7,566 nucleotides of DNA from contig CAIKQM010000006.1 of NCBI GenBank assembly GCA_903829565.1, forward strand, positions 1 through 7,566, in the 5' to 3' direction. The stretch is from an uncultured Planctomycetota bacterium. GTDB lineage: Bacteria > Planctomycetota > UBA1135 > GCA-002686595. Both the position numbers and the translations under genes were made by a program. Of this stretch, positions 1 to 6,859 are shown in pieces. The notes beneath the pieces are model-generated. The model saw only the letters and a program-made list of their open reading frames with translations. It was not told where the DNA came from and ran no database searches. How positions within the stretch are numbered: position 1 is the stretch's first letter; each line of letters begins with the position of its first letter.

Positions 1-426
1 GCGCTGCAACTCCGCGATGTGCAGACGCGACTCGAAGTTGCGGTTGTACTCGGCAACGAGGTTCGAGAGATACGCCGCCTCTTCCTGGCGCGACTTGATC
101 TCCGCGCGGGTGTTCACGATCCCTTGCGTGCCCGTGTCGAGACTGCGCGAGATCTTCTGGTAATCCGCGCGCAAGGCCGCGAGCTGAGCCTCCGCGTCGC
201 GCAACTCGCGCGACAGCGGCAGGGTCTCCGTGGCGATCCTCGTGCGAAGGGCTGCCAGCTCAGTCAGGCTGTCATCCAAGCGTCGCTGCAGATCAGCCGC
301 AGCACCTGCGAAGCCCTGATTCGGATCTTGAGTTGCGTCGGTGGCGGTCTCTTGAGCCCAAGCCAGATTTGGCATCCAGCTCAACACACAAGCCAAGAGC
401 AGCGCGTGTACAGTTTGCTTTACCAT
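1..426 (-). CDS. TtpC-like ExbB/TolQ-family proton channel protein, N-terminal part (partial)
   Basis: Only the first 142 codons are inside the window and the frame is open to position 1. The translation starts with a signal peptide (VKQ n-region, hydrophobic core at residues 7-18, cleavage probably after AWA at residue 24). A charged alpha-helical stretch with coiled-coil character follows (about 43-142), containing LPLSRELRDAEAQL, an EIKSRQEEAAYL segment and EYNRNFESRLHIAEL. This is the layout of the periplasmic extension of TtpC, the long ExbB/TolQ-like protein required with TonB2 in Vibrio. The three-helix MotA/TolQ/ExbB domain would lie beyond the window edge. It follows the DUF3450 gene by 11 nt, and its ribosome binding site overlaps that gene's stop region. 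I chose the ATG at 426 because GAGGAG lies 7 nt upstream; the in-frame ATG at 432 would leave only 1 nt. The expected role is energising outer-membrane transport with ExbB/ExbD/TonB. Family assignment rests on the N-terminal pattern plus gene order. Confidence 0.8.
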   Translation of the reverse strand, partial: MVKQTVHALLLACVLSWMPNLAWAQETATDATQDPNQGFAGAAADLQRRLDDSLTELAALRTRIATETLPLSRELRDAEAQLAALRADYQKISRSLDTGTQGIVNTRAEIKSRQEEAAYLSNLVAEYNRNFESRLHIAELQR

Positions 427-433
427 GGTCATG

Positions 434-439
434 CTCCTC
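434..439 (-). promoter_or_regulatory. Shine-Dalgarno site of the TtpC-like gene
   Basis: Read on the minus strand, GAGGAG occupies 439 to 434. It overlaps the last two bases of the DUF3450 stop codon (440-438) and sits 7 nt before the ATG at 426. It is the only strong Shine-Dalgarno sequence seen before any gene here. It decides the start in favour of 426 over 432 and suggests translational coupling to the upstream gene. Confidence 0.75.
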
Positions 440-1229
440 ACTGCACCTGCACCGGGAGTTGTACGAAGGCGGCGACCTTTTCACCCTTGAGGATGCCAAT
501 GGTCTGTGCGATCAAAGGGGCGACCTCGTTGGCGGGCTTCCAGCTCCAGCCTTGCGCGGTGCTTGTGCCAATCGCGCCCACAGTTCCTGCCGCGTTCACG
601 TAATACGCTTGAGCAAGGCCAAGGTAGAGCGTGGTGACTTCCACCGAGCTGCCGTCCGGAAGTGTCCGCACTTCGCTGGCGAGCACCAACTCGCGATGGA
701 ACTTGGCCATCTCGTTGAGGACGCCGATCACGTTTTGCCAACGCTCGGACAGCGAGAGCTTCGTTTCCTCGGGCTTCTCCGGGAAGCGCTGGCTCAACGG
801 CTTGACGCGCTCGCGCACCGGATCAGGTGCACGCACAAGCAGCGCAGCAGTCGCTTTCTCCAACTCGGTGATGGTTGCTGCGAGCTTGGCTGACGCTTGC
901 TTGAGCACATCGTTCTCAGCTGCCAGCTCGGCCTTCTTCTTGTCCGTCTCGGCGATCGTGGTTTGCGCTTCCGCGATCTTGACCTTGACGCTTTCAATGT
1001 CGCGCTTCACCAGGGCAATGCGGTCCTGCAAGATCTCCTTGCTGAGAGCGAAGTCTCGCTCTTCTTTGGAGATGATCTTGCGCGTTTCGACCCAGCGCTC
1101 CAGAGCCCCGCGTGCCTCATCGATCTTGGCGCCGTCCCCCGCGTCTGCGCGAGACACCAACCAAGCACTGCTGGCCAAGGCCAGACCTACTGCTGCGGAT
1201 CGGATCAGTGTGGATTGCTTCATATGCAT
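438..1229 (-). CDS. DUF3450 family periplasmic coiled-coil protein of a TonB2-type transport system
   Basis: A 263-residue protein, of usual length for DUF3450. Residues 3-30 form a signal peptide (KQ and R n-region, hydrophobic core, likely cleavage after ADA at 30). Residues about 40-130 are a long coiled coil beginning with ERWVETRKIISKEERDF, a family-like opening, and rich in K/E heptads. Residues 160-263 form the C-terminal domain with SERW at 161-164, a turn PDGSSVEVTTLYLGLAQAYY at about 191-210 and the GTVGAIG segment; this resembles the conserved 'LRIGRVALYY...GAWN' region of DUF3450. Its precise function is unknown. In Vibrio a DUF3450 gene sits next to ttpC in the TonB2 cluster, and here it lies between a TonB-dependent receptor and a TtpC-like gene, so a structural role in the periplasm with that complex is inferred. 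No good ribosome binding site precedes ATG 1229 or the in-frame ATG 1223 (M3). The second gives the cleaner signal peptide. Confidence 0.88.
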   Translation of the reverse strand: MHMKQSTLIRSAAVGLALASSAWLVSRADAGDGAKIDEARGALERWVETRKIISKEERDFALSKEILQDRIALVKRDIESVKVKIAEAQTTIAETDKKKAELAAENDVLKQASAKLAATITELEKATAALLVRAPDPVRERVKPLSQRFPEKPEETKLSLSERWQNVIGVLNEMAKFHRELVLASEVRTLPDGSSVEVTTLYLGLAQAYYVNAAGTVGAIGTSTAQGWSWKPANEVAPLIAQTIGILKGEKVAAFVQLPVQVQ

Positions 1230-1253
1230 GTGTTCTGGGCTGCAGACGCTCGC

Positions 1254-4200
1254 TTAGAAACTCAGGGAGAACCCGAGCGAGTACTCGATGCCCTTCGTGT
1301 ACGAGGACTTGGGCACATCAGGCCCGATGTACTTGGACCGGTAGACCTCTTGGACCTCCGGATTCGTGATGTTCTTGACCTGCAACTGCCAGCGCAGGAT
1401 GCCCATCTGCTGCGACAAACTGAGGTTCAGCGTGTCGTACTCCTTGGCATAGATGTTGGGCACAAAGTTGCCGTCATCTTCAGCCGCGCCGGCGACTAGC
1501 GTGTCGCCCTGCACTGTCCAGAACAACGCGACTTGCGTGCCCAGGTCCTCGTCATCCCAAGTGAGGTAGAGGTTGTAGAGATGCTCCGGCGCGTTCGTCA
1601 TGTCGCGCGTGGGCATCGGGGCTTGGATGTTCGGCTGCTCGAACAAGGCTGCTTCGTCATCCGGCAGCGTCACTTCGGATGCGATGAAGGTGGCGTTGCC
1701 GCCAATGGAGAAGCTCTCCATCGACTTCCACATGTCGCCGAGCTTTTGGCGTGCTTCGAGCTCGAGGCCAGTCAAATGACCCTTGGGATAGTTGACCGGC
1801 GTGGTGTAGGTGAAGTCACCAACACGCTGCACGTACTCGATCGCGTCTTGCACTTCCTTGTGGAAGATCGACGCCGACACAAAGGTGGACTCGCGCGGCG
1901 TCCAGTCGGCACGCAGGTCAAAGTTCACCAACGAGCTGGTGTCCAACTCGGGGTTGCCGATGAAGATCGGGCCGCCCAAGTACTCTTGCTGCAGGATTGG
2001 CGTCAACTCTTTGAAGGTCTGACGCGCAAGCGTGCCGCTGACCGCACCGCGGAAGATCCACTGCTTGGACGCTTGCCATTCGACACCCAGCGAGGGCAGC
2101 ACATCGGTTTGATCGATGTCGACATCGGCGTCTCCTGGGTTCAACACCACCGGAGCGGTCGTACCGTTGGGATACCACAGCGCCAAGCCTTCCGGCTCGT
2201 TGATGACCTCGATGCTGGTCTGCTCGACGCGCGCACCACCGACGGCCTTCCATTCGGCATTGAACGGATAGTCGACCATCGCGTACCACGCGCTGATGTC
2301 GATCGCACCGCGGTAATCAACGTCATAGTCCGAGGCCGAGATGGGGTGGTCTTCCTCGGAGAACACCGCACTCCACGGCTCTTCCCAAGGCGCCGCGTAG
2401 GTGGCACCGCCATCTCCAAAGTTCGAGAAGCTCTCTTGCGTGAACTGGCGATCAACGCGGTCGGCAAAGATGCCGGTCTTCACATAACCGCGGTCATCGC
2501 TCGTCGTCTTGAACGGAACGCGCAGGTTGGTCGACAGCTGCACGCTGTCTTCCTCGATGGTCTTCCAGATGCGCTGGAAGTTGCCGAGGTTGAAGTTCGC
2601 CGCGGGCTTGTACGGGGTCCACGTGCTCGGGATGGTCAGACCGGGAATCAGCTCGACTTCCGGCGTCCATTGAGCACCGAACTGGCGCTTGTCCGGCTGA
2701 TCCATGTCGGCAAAGCTCGACGACACAGTCCAATCGACTTCGGGCACGCCCCATTCCCACGGTCCGCCGAACCAACCCTTTTGATCGACGAGCGAGTGCT
2801 TGCCGGTTAGCTGTAGCGTGCCGGTGGTGCGCTCGTTGTACTCGAGTGTGTCCGTGCGGATGTACGGCGCCGTCGCCAAAGCATCAGGCTGGTTGCCGGG
2901 ATGCGAGGTGTCGTACGGATCGTAGTCCTCGCCAAAGAAGAAGCGCTTGCCACGCGTGTCCGTCGCGACAGTCGTGGTGTCTTCAGCAGTGTGCGTGTAC
3001 AGGAACGTCAAACCAATGCGGTGATTCTCGGTCTCGATGCCAGTAGTGGCTAGACCACCCCACTGCACCGATTGCGATGCTTGCGTGATGTCAAAGAGCG
3101 AAGTCTTGAATTCATCGCCCCCAACTTGTCCCTGCGCCGGAGTCATCGGCGCACCCGGCGCCTTGCGCCACAACTCATCCTCAAAGCCTGTCTGGTACGA
3201 GCTGTCGCGCTCGTAGAAGAAACTCAGCAGTCCACCAAACTTGACATCCTTGCTGAGCTCTAGCTTGCCGCCACCTGCAATCGACCACTTGGAATCGAAC
3301 GGTTCCTCGCCGCTGGTCGCACCAGAAGCACCCTCCCAGCTCTCAGGATTCGTGGGATCAAGACGGTCGTACTGGATGTCACGACCACCATCATCGCGAC
3401 CCCAAGTACCCACACCTCCACCGTCATAGGTGAGGAAGTCGCTGCCCTTGACCTGCGAGTTGAAGCCAACCTGCCCCTTGAAGGAGACAACCGTCTCATC
3501 GGGGATCGACTTGAGAACGATGTTGACCGCGCCACCAGAGGCATCGCCTTGCTGGTCCGGCGTGAAGGTCTTCGAGACCTGAATGCTCTCGATGACGACC
3601 GCGGGGAACTGGTCGAGCTCGACCGCGCGCTTGTCTTCATCGGCGCTCGGCATGCGCACGCCGTTGAGCTGCGAGGACACATAGCGGTCCGGCAAACCGC
3701 GCACGACCGCGAACTTGCCGTCTTGCACCGTCGCGCCTGACACAAGTCGCAAGGCGCTGGCCGCGTCGCTCGCACCAGCCTTGCTCATCAGCTCCGCACC
3801 CACCGAGTCCATCAGCGCAGGAGCTTCGACGCGCAGCTGGAGCAACGCGCTCTCCGTGCCGGCCGGTGCCGACACGATGTCTTGCACCACGAACTCCTCC
3901 ATGTCGGTGTAGTCACCCGACAGGGCCAAGTTCAGATCGGTCAGCTGACCGCCTACGATGGCGACTTCTGTACGCACTTGGCGCACATAGCCCTCTTTGG
4001 CAACGACGACCGTGTAGCGGCCCGCAGGAACCTCGCTCAGCGAGTAGTTACCCGAGTCATTGGTCTGGACACGCTGGCCGGTCTCAACCAACAAGACCTG
4101 CGCATCCGCCAGCGGAGCTTCGAAGTCACGGTCTAGGATCTGACCGCGCAGCGTGCCCGTGGCCGCAACTCCCTCTTGCCTCGTGGCCACAACAGCGGGT

Positions 4201-4280
4201 GCACCCGTCGCACCAAGTACATAGGGCGTGCCGGCCAAAAGGCAGAGCGGTGCGGCGAGGAGGGGCTGAAACTGGCTCAC
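1254..4280 (-). CDS. TonB-dependent outer-membrane receptor with N-terminal carboxypeptidase-regulatory-like domain
   Basis: A 1008-residue outer-membrane active-transport protein. Order of parts: hydrophobic N-terminus (about 6-30), presumably a signal peptide; a carboxypeptidase-regulatory-like beta-sandwich (about 42-121, with GTLRGQILD, DSGNYSLSEVPAGRYTVVV and EGYV); a TonB-box-like MEEFVVQD at 127-134; a plug domain (about 150-260) with VVRGLPDRYVSSQLNGVRMP, then ELDQFPAVVIESIQVSKTFT and GDASGGAVNIVLKS; then a long beta-barrel ending in aromatic F1008 as outer-membrane barrels do. The 'LDQFPAVVIESIQVSKTFTPD..GDASGG' pattern resembles large receptors of the TonB-Xanth-Caul kind, often linked to glycan uptake, but the substrate cannot be read here. 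The DUF3450 and TtpC-like genes follow immediately, so the receptor is probably energised by that system. The start is GTG at 4280; no in-frame ATG precedes the TonB box, there is no ribosome binding site, and the n-region lacks Lys/Arg, so the exact N-terminus is uncertain. Confidence 0.93.
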   Translation of the reverse strand: MSQFQPLLAAPLCLLAGTPYVLGATGAPAVVATRQEGVAATGTLRGQILDRDFEAPLADAQVLLVETGQRVQTNDSGNYSLSEVPAGRYTVVVAKEGYVRQVRTEVAIVGGQLTDLNLALSGDYTDMEEFVVQDIVSAPAGTESALLQLRVEAPALMDSVGAELMSKAGASDAASALRLVSGATVQDGKFAVVRGLPDRYVSSQLNGVRMPSADEDKRAVELDQFPAVVIESIQVSKTFTPDQQGDASGGAVNIVLKSIPDETVVSFKGQVGFNSQVKGSDFLTYDGGGVGTWGRDDGGRDIQYDRLDPTNPESWEGASGATSGEEPFDSKWSIAGGGKLELSKDVKFGGLLSFFYERDSSYQTGFEDELWRKAPGAPMTPAQGQVGGDEFKTSLFDITQASQSVQWGGLATTGIETENHRIGLTFLYTHTAEDTTTVATDTRGKRFFFGEDYDPYDTSHPGNQPDALATAPYIRTDTLEYNERTTGTLQLTGKHSLVDQKGWFGGPWEWGVPEVDWTVSSSFADMDQPDKRQFGAQWTPEVELIPGLTIPSTWTPYKPAANFNLGNFQRIWKTIEEDSVQLSTNLRVPFKTTSDDRGYVKTGIFADRVDRQFTQESFSNFGDGGATYAAPWEEPWSAVFSEEDHPISASDYDVDYRGAIDISAWYAMVDYPFNAEWKAVGGARVEQTSIEVINEPEGLALWYPNGTTAPVVLNPGDADVDIDQTDVLPSLGVEWQASKQWIFRGAVSGTLARQTFKELTPILQQEYLGGPIFIGNPELDTSSLVNFDLRADWTPRESTFVSASIFHKEVQDAIEYVQRVGDFTYTTPVNYPKGHLTGLELEARQKLGDMWKSMESFSIGGNATFIASEVTLPDDEAALFEQPNIQAPMPTRDMTNAPEHLYNLYLTWDDEDLGTQVALFWTVQGDTLVAGAAEDDGNFVPNIYAKEYDTLNLSLSQQMGILRWQLQVKNITNPEVQEVYRSKYIGPDVPKSSYTKGIEYSLGFSLSF

Positions 4281-4490
4281 GGCGGGGGGTCCGATGGGCC
4301 AAGACGATAGGTGCGTTTCGTAAAGAGGCTGCGAAGGAACACCCCACCTTTGGTCAAGATAGGAAAGTTTGTAAAGACACTTAGGGATTACGGATAAAGG
4401 ACTTAACGCAATGCAACGTACAAGCGAGAAGTAGAGATCTCACCCAGCAAGGCCTCGTCTCCCCTATTCAGAAGCGGTACCTTCGGCGGC
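4281..4490. promoter_or_regulatory. Divergent intergenic region, probable promoters for both operons
   Basis: This 210-nt gap separates the divergently transcribed receptor operon and DUF455 operon, and is the only place in the window where both can start. Its middle is clearly AT-richer than the flanking genes (27 of 60 bases are G/C in 4321-4380, against about 35 of 60 in receptor samples and about 44 of 60 in samples from the right-hand genes). I found no convincing -35/-10 pair on either strand; TTGACC on the minus strand near 4352-4357 and GATAAA on the plus strand near 4393-4398 are only weak candidates. No Fur-box-like GATAAT repeats, riboswitch or terminator hairpin were recognised. 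Confidence 0.5.
4317..4377. repeat. Pair of near-identical 10-mers upstream of the receptor gene
   Basis: On the plus strand TTCGTAAAGA (4317-4326) and TTTGTAAAGA (4368-4377) match at 9 of 10 positions, in the same orientation, 51 nt apart start to start (about five helical turns). They lie upstream of the receptor start and could be a tandem operator. A chance match in AT-rich sequence is also plausible. Confidence 0.25.
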
Positions 4491-5363
4491 GTGATCGACT
4501 CGCCGTCTGCATCGACAACTGCGCCCAGCGCTCCGCGCAGCGGCACAGTGGAGTCATGGGCGCTGGAGTTCATCACGACCACCGACCTTGCAGCCAAGAT
4601 TACGCCGCCGGCACCACCCAATCCGCGCCTGGAAAGTTCGTGGTGCGACGATGGGCTCGCGCGACGCGTAGCAGCGCCAGGTCGACCTGCGGAACTGCGC
4701 ACCACGGTGCGCGGCGAACGCACCAAGGGTGCGCAAGCCTTGCAGAGTGCCGCCGAACGCGCACGCATGCTGCACACGTTCGCGCACCATGAGCTGCAAG
4801 CCGCAGAGCTGTTCGCGTGGGCCATTCTGGCCTATCCGCAGACGCCACGCGTCTTCAAGGCCGGGCTGTTGCGGCTGTGTCTAGAAGAATTGACACACCT
4901 CCGGCACTACCTCGGGCACATGCGCACGCTGGGCGTGGAGTTCGGTGCTCTGCCGGTGCGCGATTGGTTCTGGGCGCGCGTGGCCGCGTGCCCCGATCCT
5001 TTGAGCTTTGTCGCTCTGCAAGGGCTCGGGCTCGAGGGTGCGAACCTCGAACACAGCGCACGCTGGGCCTTGCGCTTCAAAGCCGTGGGCGACGAGGCTG
5101 GAGCGCAGATCATGGAACTGGTCGAGCGCGACGAGGTCGGGCATGTGGCCTTTGCGCGCCATTGGTTCGAACGCTTCAGCGGAGCCTCACTGGACTTTGA
5201 ACTCTGGAGCCGCGCGTTGCCGCCCCCGTTGACGCCGGCCTTGTTCCGCGGCGAGCCTTTGAACCGCACAGCGCGAGCACAAGCAGGCTTGGATGCGCGC
5301 TTCTTGGATGCCTTGGCCGCGGTGGCTCCTGCGAAGGCCCCATCCCCGCGGCCTGCCTCGTGA
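4491..5363 (+). CDS. DUF455 family ferritin-like protein (probable di-iron protein of unknown substrate)
   Basis: A 290-residue protein matching the DUF455 ferritin-like family. The N-terminal part carries VESWALEFITTTDLAAKITP (20-39) and PGRPAELR (63-70), as seen in that family. The helical bundle then shows candidate di-iron ligands: helix 1 HHELQAAE (E101, E106), helix 2 LEELTHLRH (E133, H136), helix 3 GLEGANLEH (E182 or E187), helix 4 ERDEVGHVA (E215, H218). The pattern E ... ExxH ... E ... ExxH is that of di-iron carboxylate oxidases and hydroxylases. The family has no established reaction, so an oxidative role is inference. Residues 235-290 are a Pro/Ala-rich tail. The start is GTG 4491; GTG 4548 (V20) is possible, since conservation begins there, and neither has a ribosome binding site. 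The stop overlaps the next gene's GTG start by 4 nt, implying coupled translation with the ATP-grasp protein. Confidence 0.85.
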   Translation: MIDSPSASTTAPSAPRSGTVESWALEFITTTDLAAKITPPAPPNPRLESSWCDDGLARRVAAPGRPAELRTTVRGERTKGAQALQSAAERARMLHTFAHHELQAAELFAWAILAYPQTPRVFKAGLLRLCLEELTHLRHYLGHMRTLGVEFGALPVRDWFWARVAACPDPLSFVALQGLGLEGANLEHSARWALRFKAVGDEAGAQIMELVERDEVGHVAFARHWFERFSGASLDFELWSRALPPPLTPALFRGEPLNRTARAQAGLDARFLDALAAVAPAKAPSPRPAS

Positions 5364-6295
5364 GCGACAGCACACCCGTAGCCTGGGTGCTGAACCTGGA
5401 TGCGGAGCATGAGTTGGAGGCTCCGCGCGGTTGGCAACCTACACAGCACTTGCGCGCGATTGTGCAAGCGCAAGCACCCAAGCTGCTGGGCAACCTCGTC
5501 GCAGCGCACGATGTGGTGTTGGATGAGCGCGACCTGACGAATGGTCTGCGGCGGGCGCGTGGTCTGCGCGGGCGTGCGTGGCTGCCGACGCCGCGAGCTT
5601 TGAAGATCCTTGCGGCCGCTGGCGCTGTCGTGGACCCGACTCCCGCGTTGGAGGTGCTGCAACGCGTGAACCGGCGCGATTGGGCCACGCGCGTGCGCGC
5701 ACCGCTGGCAGAGGACTCGATCAGCAAGCACATCGTGCTCGACCTCGAGTCAGCACTCGCACAGGTGTCGTTGCCCAGCGAGCGCGGCTGGCTCGTGCGG
5801 CGCGGCTTTGGCGCCGCCGGGCGCGGTCGTCGGCGCTTGCACAGCGGGAAGCCCGATGCAGGCGAGCTGGCGTGGCTCGTGGCGAGCTTGAAGCTCGGAC
5901 CGTTGGTGATCGAGCCGTGGATGGAGATCGTGCGCGAGCACACGCGCTCGGGCTTTGTGCGAACCGATGGCAGCGTGCTTGTCTCCGCTCCGTGCTTTCA
6001 GACGACGACGAAAGAGGGCGCGTGGACCGGCACGCGCCGCGCCGCAGCCGGCGAGCTGACGCGGCGCGACGATGAGCGCTTGGCGCAGATGGTCGAGACG
6101 GTCGGCCAAGCCTTGGCGCAGGAGGGCTACCGCGGTCCTTACGGCCTCGATGCGTGGACGGCGCGTCAGGGTGACCGCGAGGTCCTCAACCCGTTGAGCG
6201 AGGTCAATGCGCGCTTCACCATGGACTGGGCCACGGCGGTGGCCCACGACCCTCTGGATGGCACCCCGCAGCGGCTGTTGGAGCTCCTGAAGTAG
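5360..6295 (+). CDS. ATP-grasp family protein of unknown substrate
   Basis: A 311-residue protein that I recognise as ATP-grasp by motifs, without a named subfamily. The N-terminal third (1-130) begins WVLNLDAEHELE and includes LPTPRALKILAAAGA (75-89), resembling a pre-ATP-grasp region. The ATP-grasp core follows: GWLVRRGFGAAGRGRRR (143-159), with a basic residue at the usual lysine position and a glycine-rich loop; LVIEPWMEI (182-190), the hinge that holds the adenine; GPYGLDAW (259-266); and EVNARFTMDW (281-290), giving the E-x-N-x-R metal- and phosphate-binding signature (E281, N283, R285). Such enzymes join a carboxylate to an amine or thiol through an acyl phosphate. No signal peptide or membrane segment is seen, so it should act in the cytoplasm. 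GTG 5360 lies inside the previous gene's stop (GTGA overlap) and no ribosome binding site precedes it. The partner DUF455 protein suggests a shared product or substrate. A non-catalytic role is possible. Confidence 0.72.
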   Translation: MSDSTPVAWVLNLDAEHELEAPRGWQPTQHLRAIVQAQAPKLLGNLVAAHDVVLDERDLTNGLRRARGLRGRAWLPTPRALKILAAAGAVVDPTPALEVLQRVNRRDWATRVRAPLAEDSISKHIVLDLESALAQVSLPSERGWLVRRGFGAAGRGRRRLHSGKPDAGELAWLVASLKLGPLVIEPWMEIVREHTRSGFVRTDGSVLVSAPCFQTTTKEGAWTGTRRAAAGELTRRDDERLAQMVETVGQALAQEGYRGPYGLDAWTARQGDREVLNPLSEVNARFTMDWATAVAHDPLDGTPQRLLELLK

Positions 6296-6337
6296 CCCCC
6301 CCTCAAGTACCGCGCGTACCGAGCCGATACGCCCTGT

Positions 6338-6859
6338 ATGACAGGTCCTCGCGACCCCCAGGCCGCGCGGCGCATGCGAGGCACGCACCCAGCGGTGCAT
6401 GCCACGCTGTTGACGTGTGTGGCCGCCTTGGCGCTCTATGTGGCGCAAGTGCCGGCGGAGCGACGCGACCTGGCCGAGCTGCGCGCGCATCGCGCCAGTG
6501 CCGAGTTGGCGTGGCGCTTGGAAGAGCTGCGCGCAGTGGTGGCTGACTATCGCCATCGTCATGGTGCACATCCCGGGCAAGCCGAAGCTGGGTCCGTACC
6601 TGCCGATTGGTTTGAGACCGCGTACGCTTCGTCGCGGGGCAAGCACGGCTACGAAGAACCGCTGGTGCGAGCGATCTCGGGCGTGCCCGCGAATCCGGTC
6701 ACCGGCCGTGCGGATGTGCGCTTTCTAGGCGTGAACGAGGAATGGCCGGCCGAGCCGGATGAGCTCAGCGGTTGGTTGTATCGTCCCTCGACAGGCGAAG
6801 TGCGCGCGAACTGCCGCGGCTTCGTGCATGGCACGCAGCGACGGCTCTACGATCTGTGA
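6338..6859 (+). CDS. GspG-like pseudopilin-type protein with a non-canonical N-terminus
   Basis: A 173-residue protein with one membrane helix (about 18-38) followed by an amphipathic charged helix, and a C-terminal half resembling GspG-type major pseudopilins: LRAVVADYRHRHGAHPG (64-80) recalls the 'L..A...Y...HG.YP' segment, GVPANPVTG (115-123) the 'NP.TG' motif, and GWLYRPSTGEVRAN (145-158) the 'GW.Y.P.TGE..AN' motif. Unlike true pseudopilins it lacks the G|F-T-L-x-E prepilin peptidase site, and no Glu occupies position 5 of a plausible mature helix. It may stay unprocessed as a bitopic membrane protein, or be a minor or accessory pilus or type II secretion component. ATG 6338 is preferred; in-frame ATG 6374 (M13) would drop only an Arg/Pro-rich leader and cannot be excluded. 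Neither start has a clear ribosome binding site. The gene begins 42 nt after the ATP-grasp gene and overlaps the next gene by 4 nt. Confidence 0.7.
   Translation: MTGPRDPQAARRMRGTHPAVHATLLTCVAALALYVAQVPAERRDLAELRAHRASAELAWRLEELRAVVADYRHRHGAHPGQAEAGSVPADWFETAYASSRGKHGYEEPLVRAISGVPANPVTGRADVRFLGVNEEWPAEPDELSGWLYRPSTGEVRANCRGFVHGTQRRLYDL

Noticed and set aside
19..1257. Plus-strand open frames opposite the TtpC-like and DUF3450 genes
   Set aside because: The minus-strand readings have signal peptides, coiled coils and a ribosome binding site; the plus frames show no such features.
1533..2810. A 425-codon open frame on the plus strand opposite the receptor gene
   Set aside because: It is antisense to a well-supported TonB-dependent receptor; its translation is Arg/Val/His-rich low-information sequence without motifs. 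A shadow of a GC-rich gene.
4411..4434. A seven-codon ORF starting at ATG 4411 as a possible leader peptide of the DUF455 operon
   Set aside because: No ribosome binding site, no attenuator-like hairpin after it and no regulatory codon run; likely chance.
4907..5943. Two long minus-strand open frames opposite the DUF455 and ATP-grasp genes (4907-5731 and 5176-5943)
   Set aside because: The plus-strand proteins have clear catalytic motifs and a GTGA overlap; the reverse frames are Ser/Arg/Ala-rich with no recognisable fold.
6296..6337. Possible terminator or hairpin between the ATP-grasp and pseudopilin-like genes (GTACCG repeated around CGC)
   Set aside because: The GTACCG copies are direct, not inverted, and no U-tract follows; it does not form a stable terminator stem.
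5750..6646. A 298-codon minus-strand open frame across the ATP-grasp and pseudopilin-like genes
   Set aside because: It spans two supported plus-strand genes and the gap between them, is Arg/His/Gln-rich and shows no domain; a GC-driven shadow frame.
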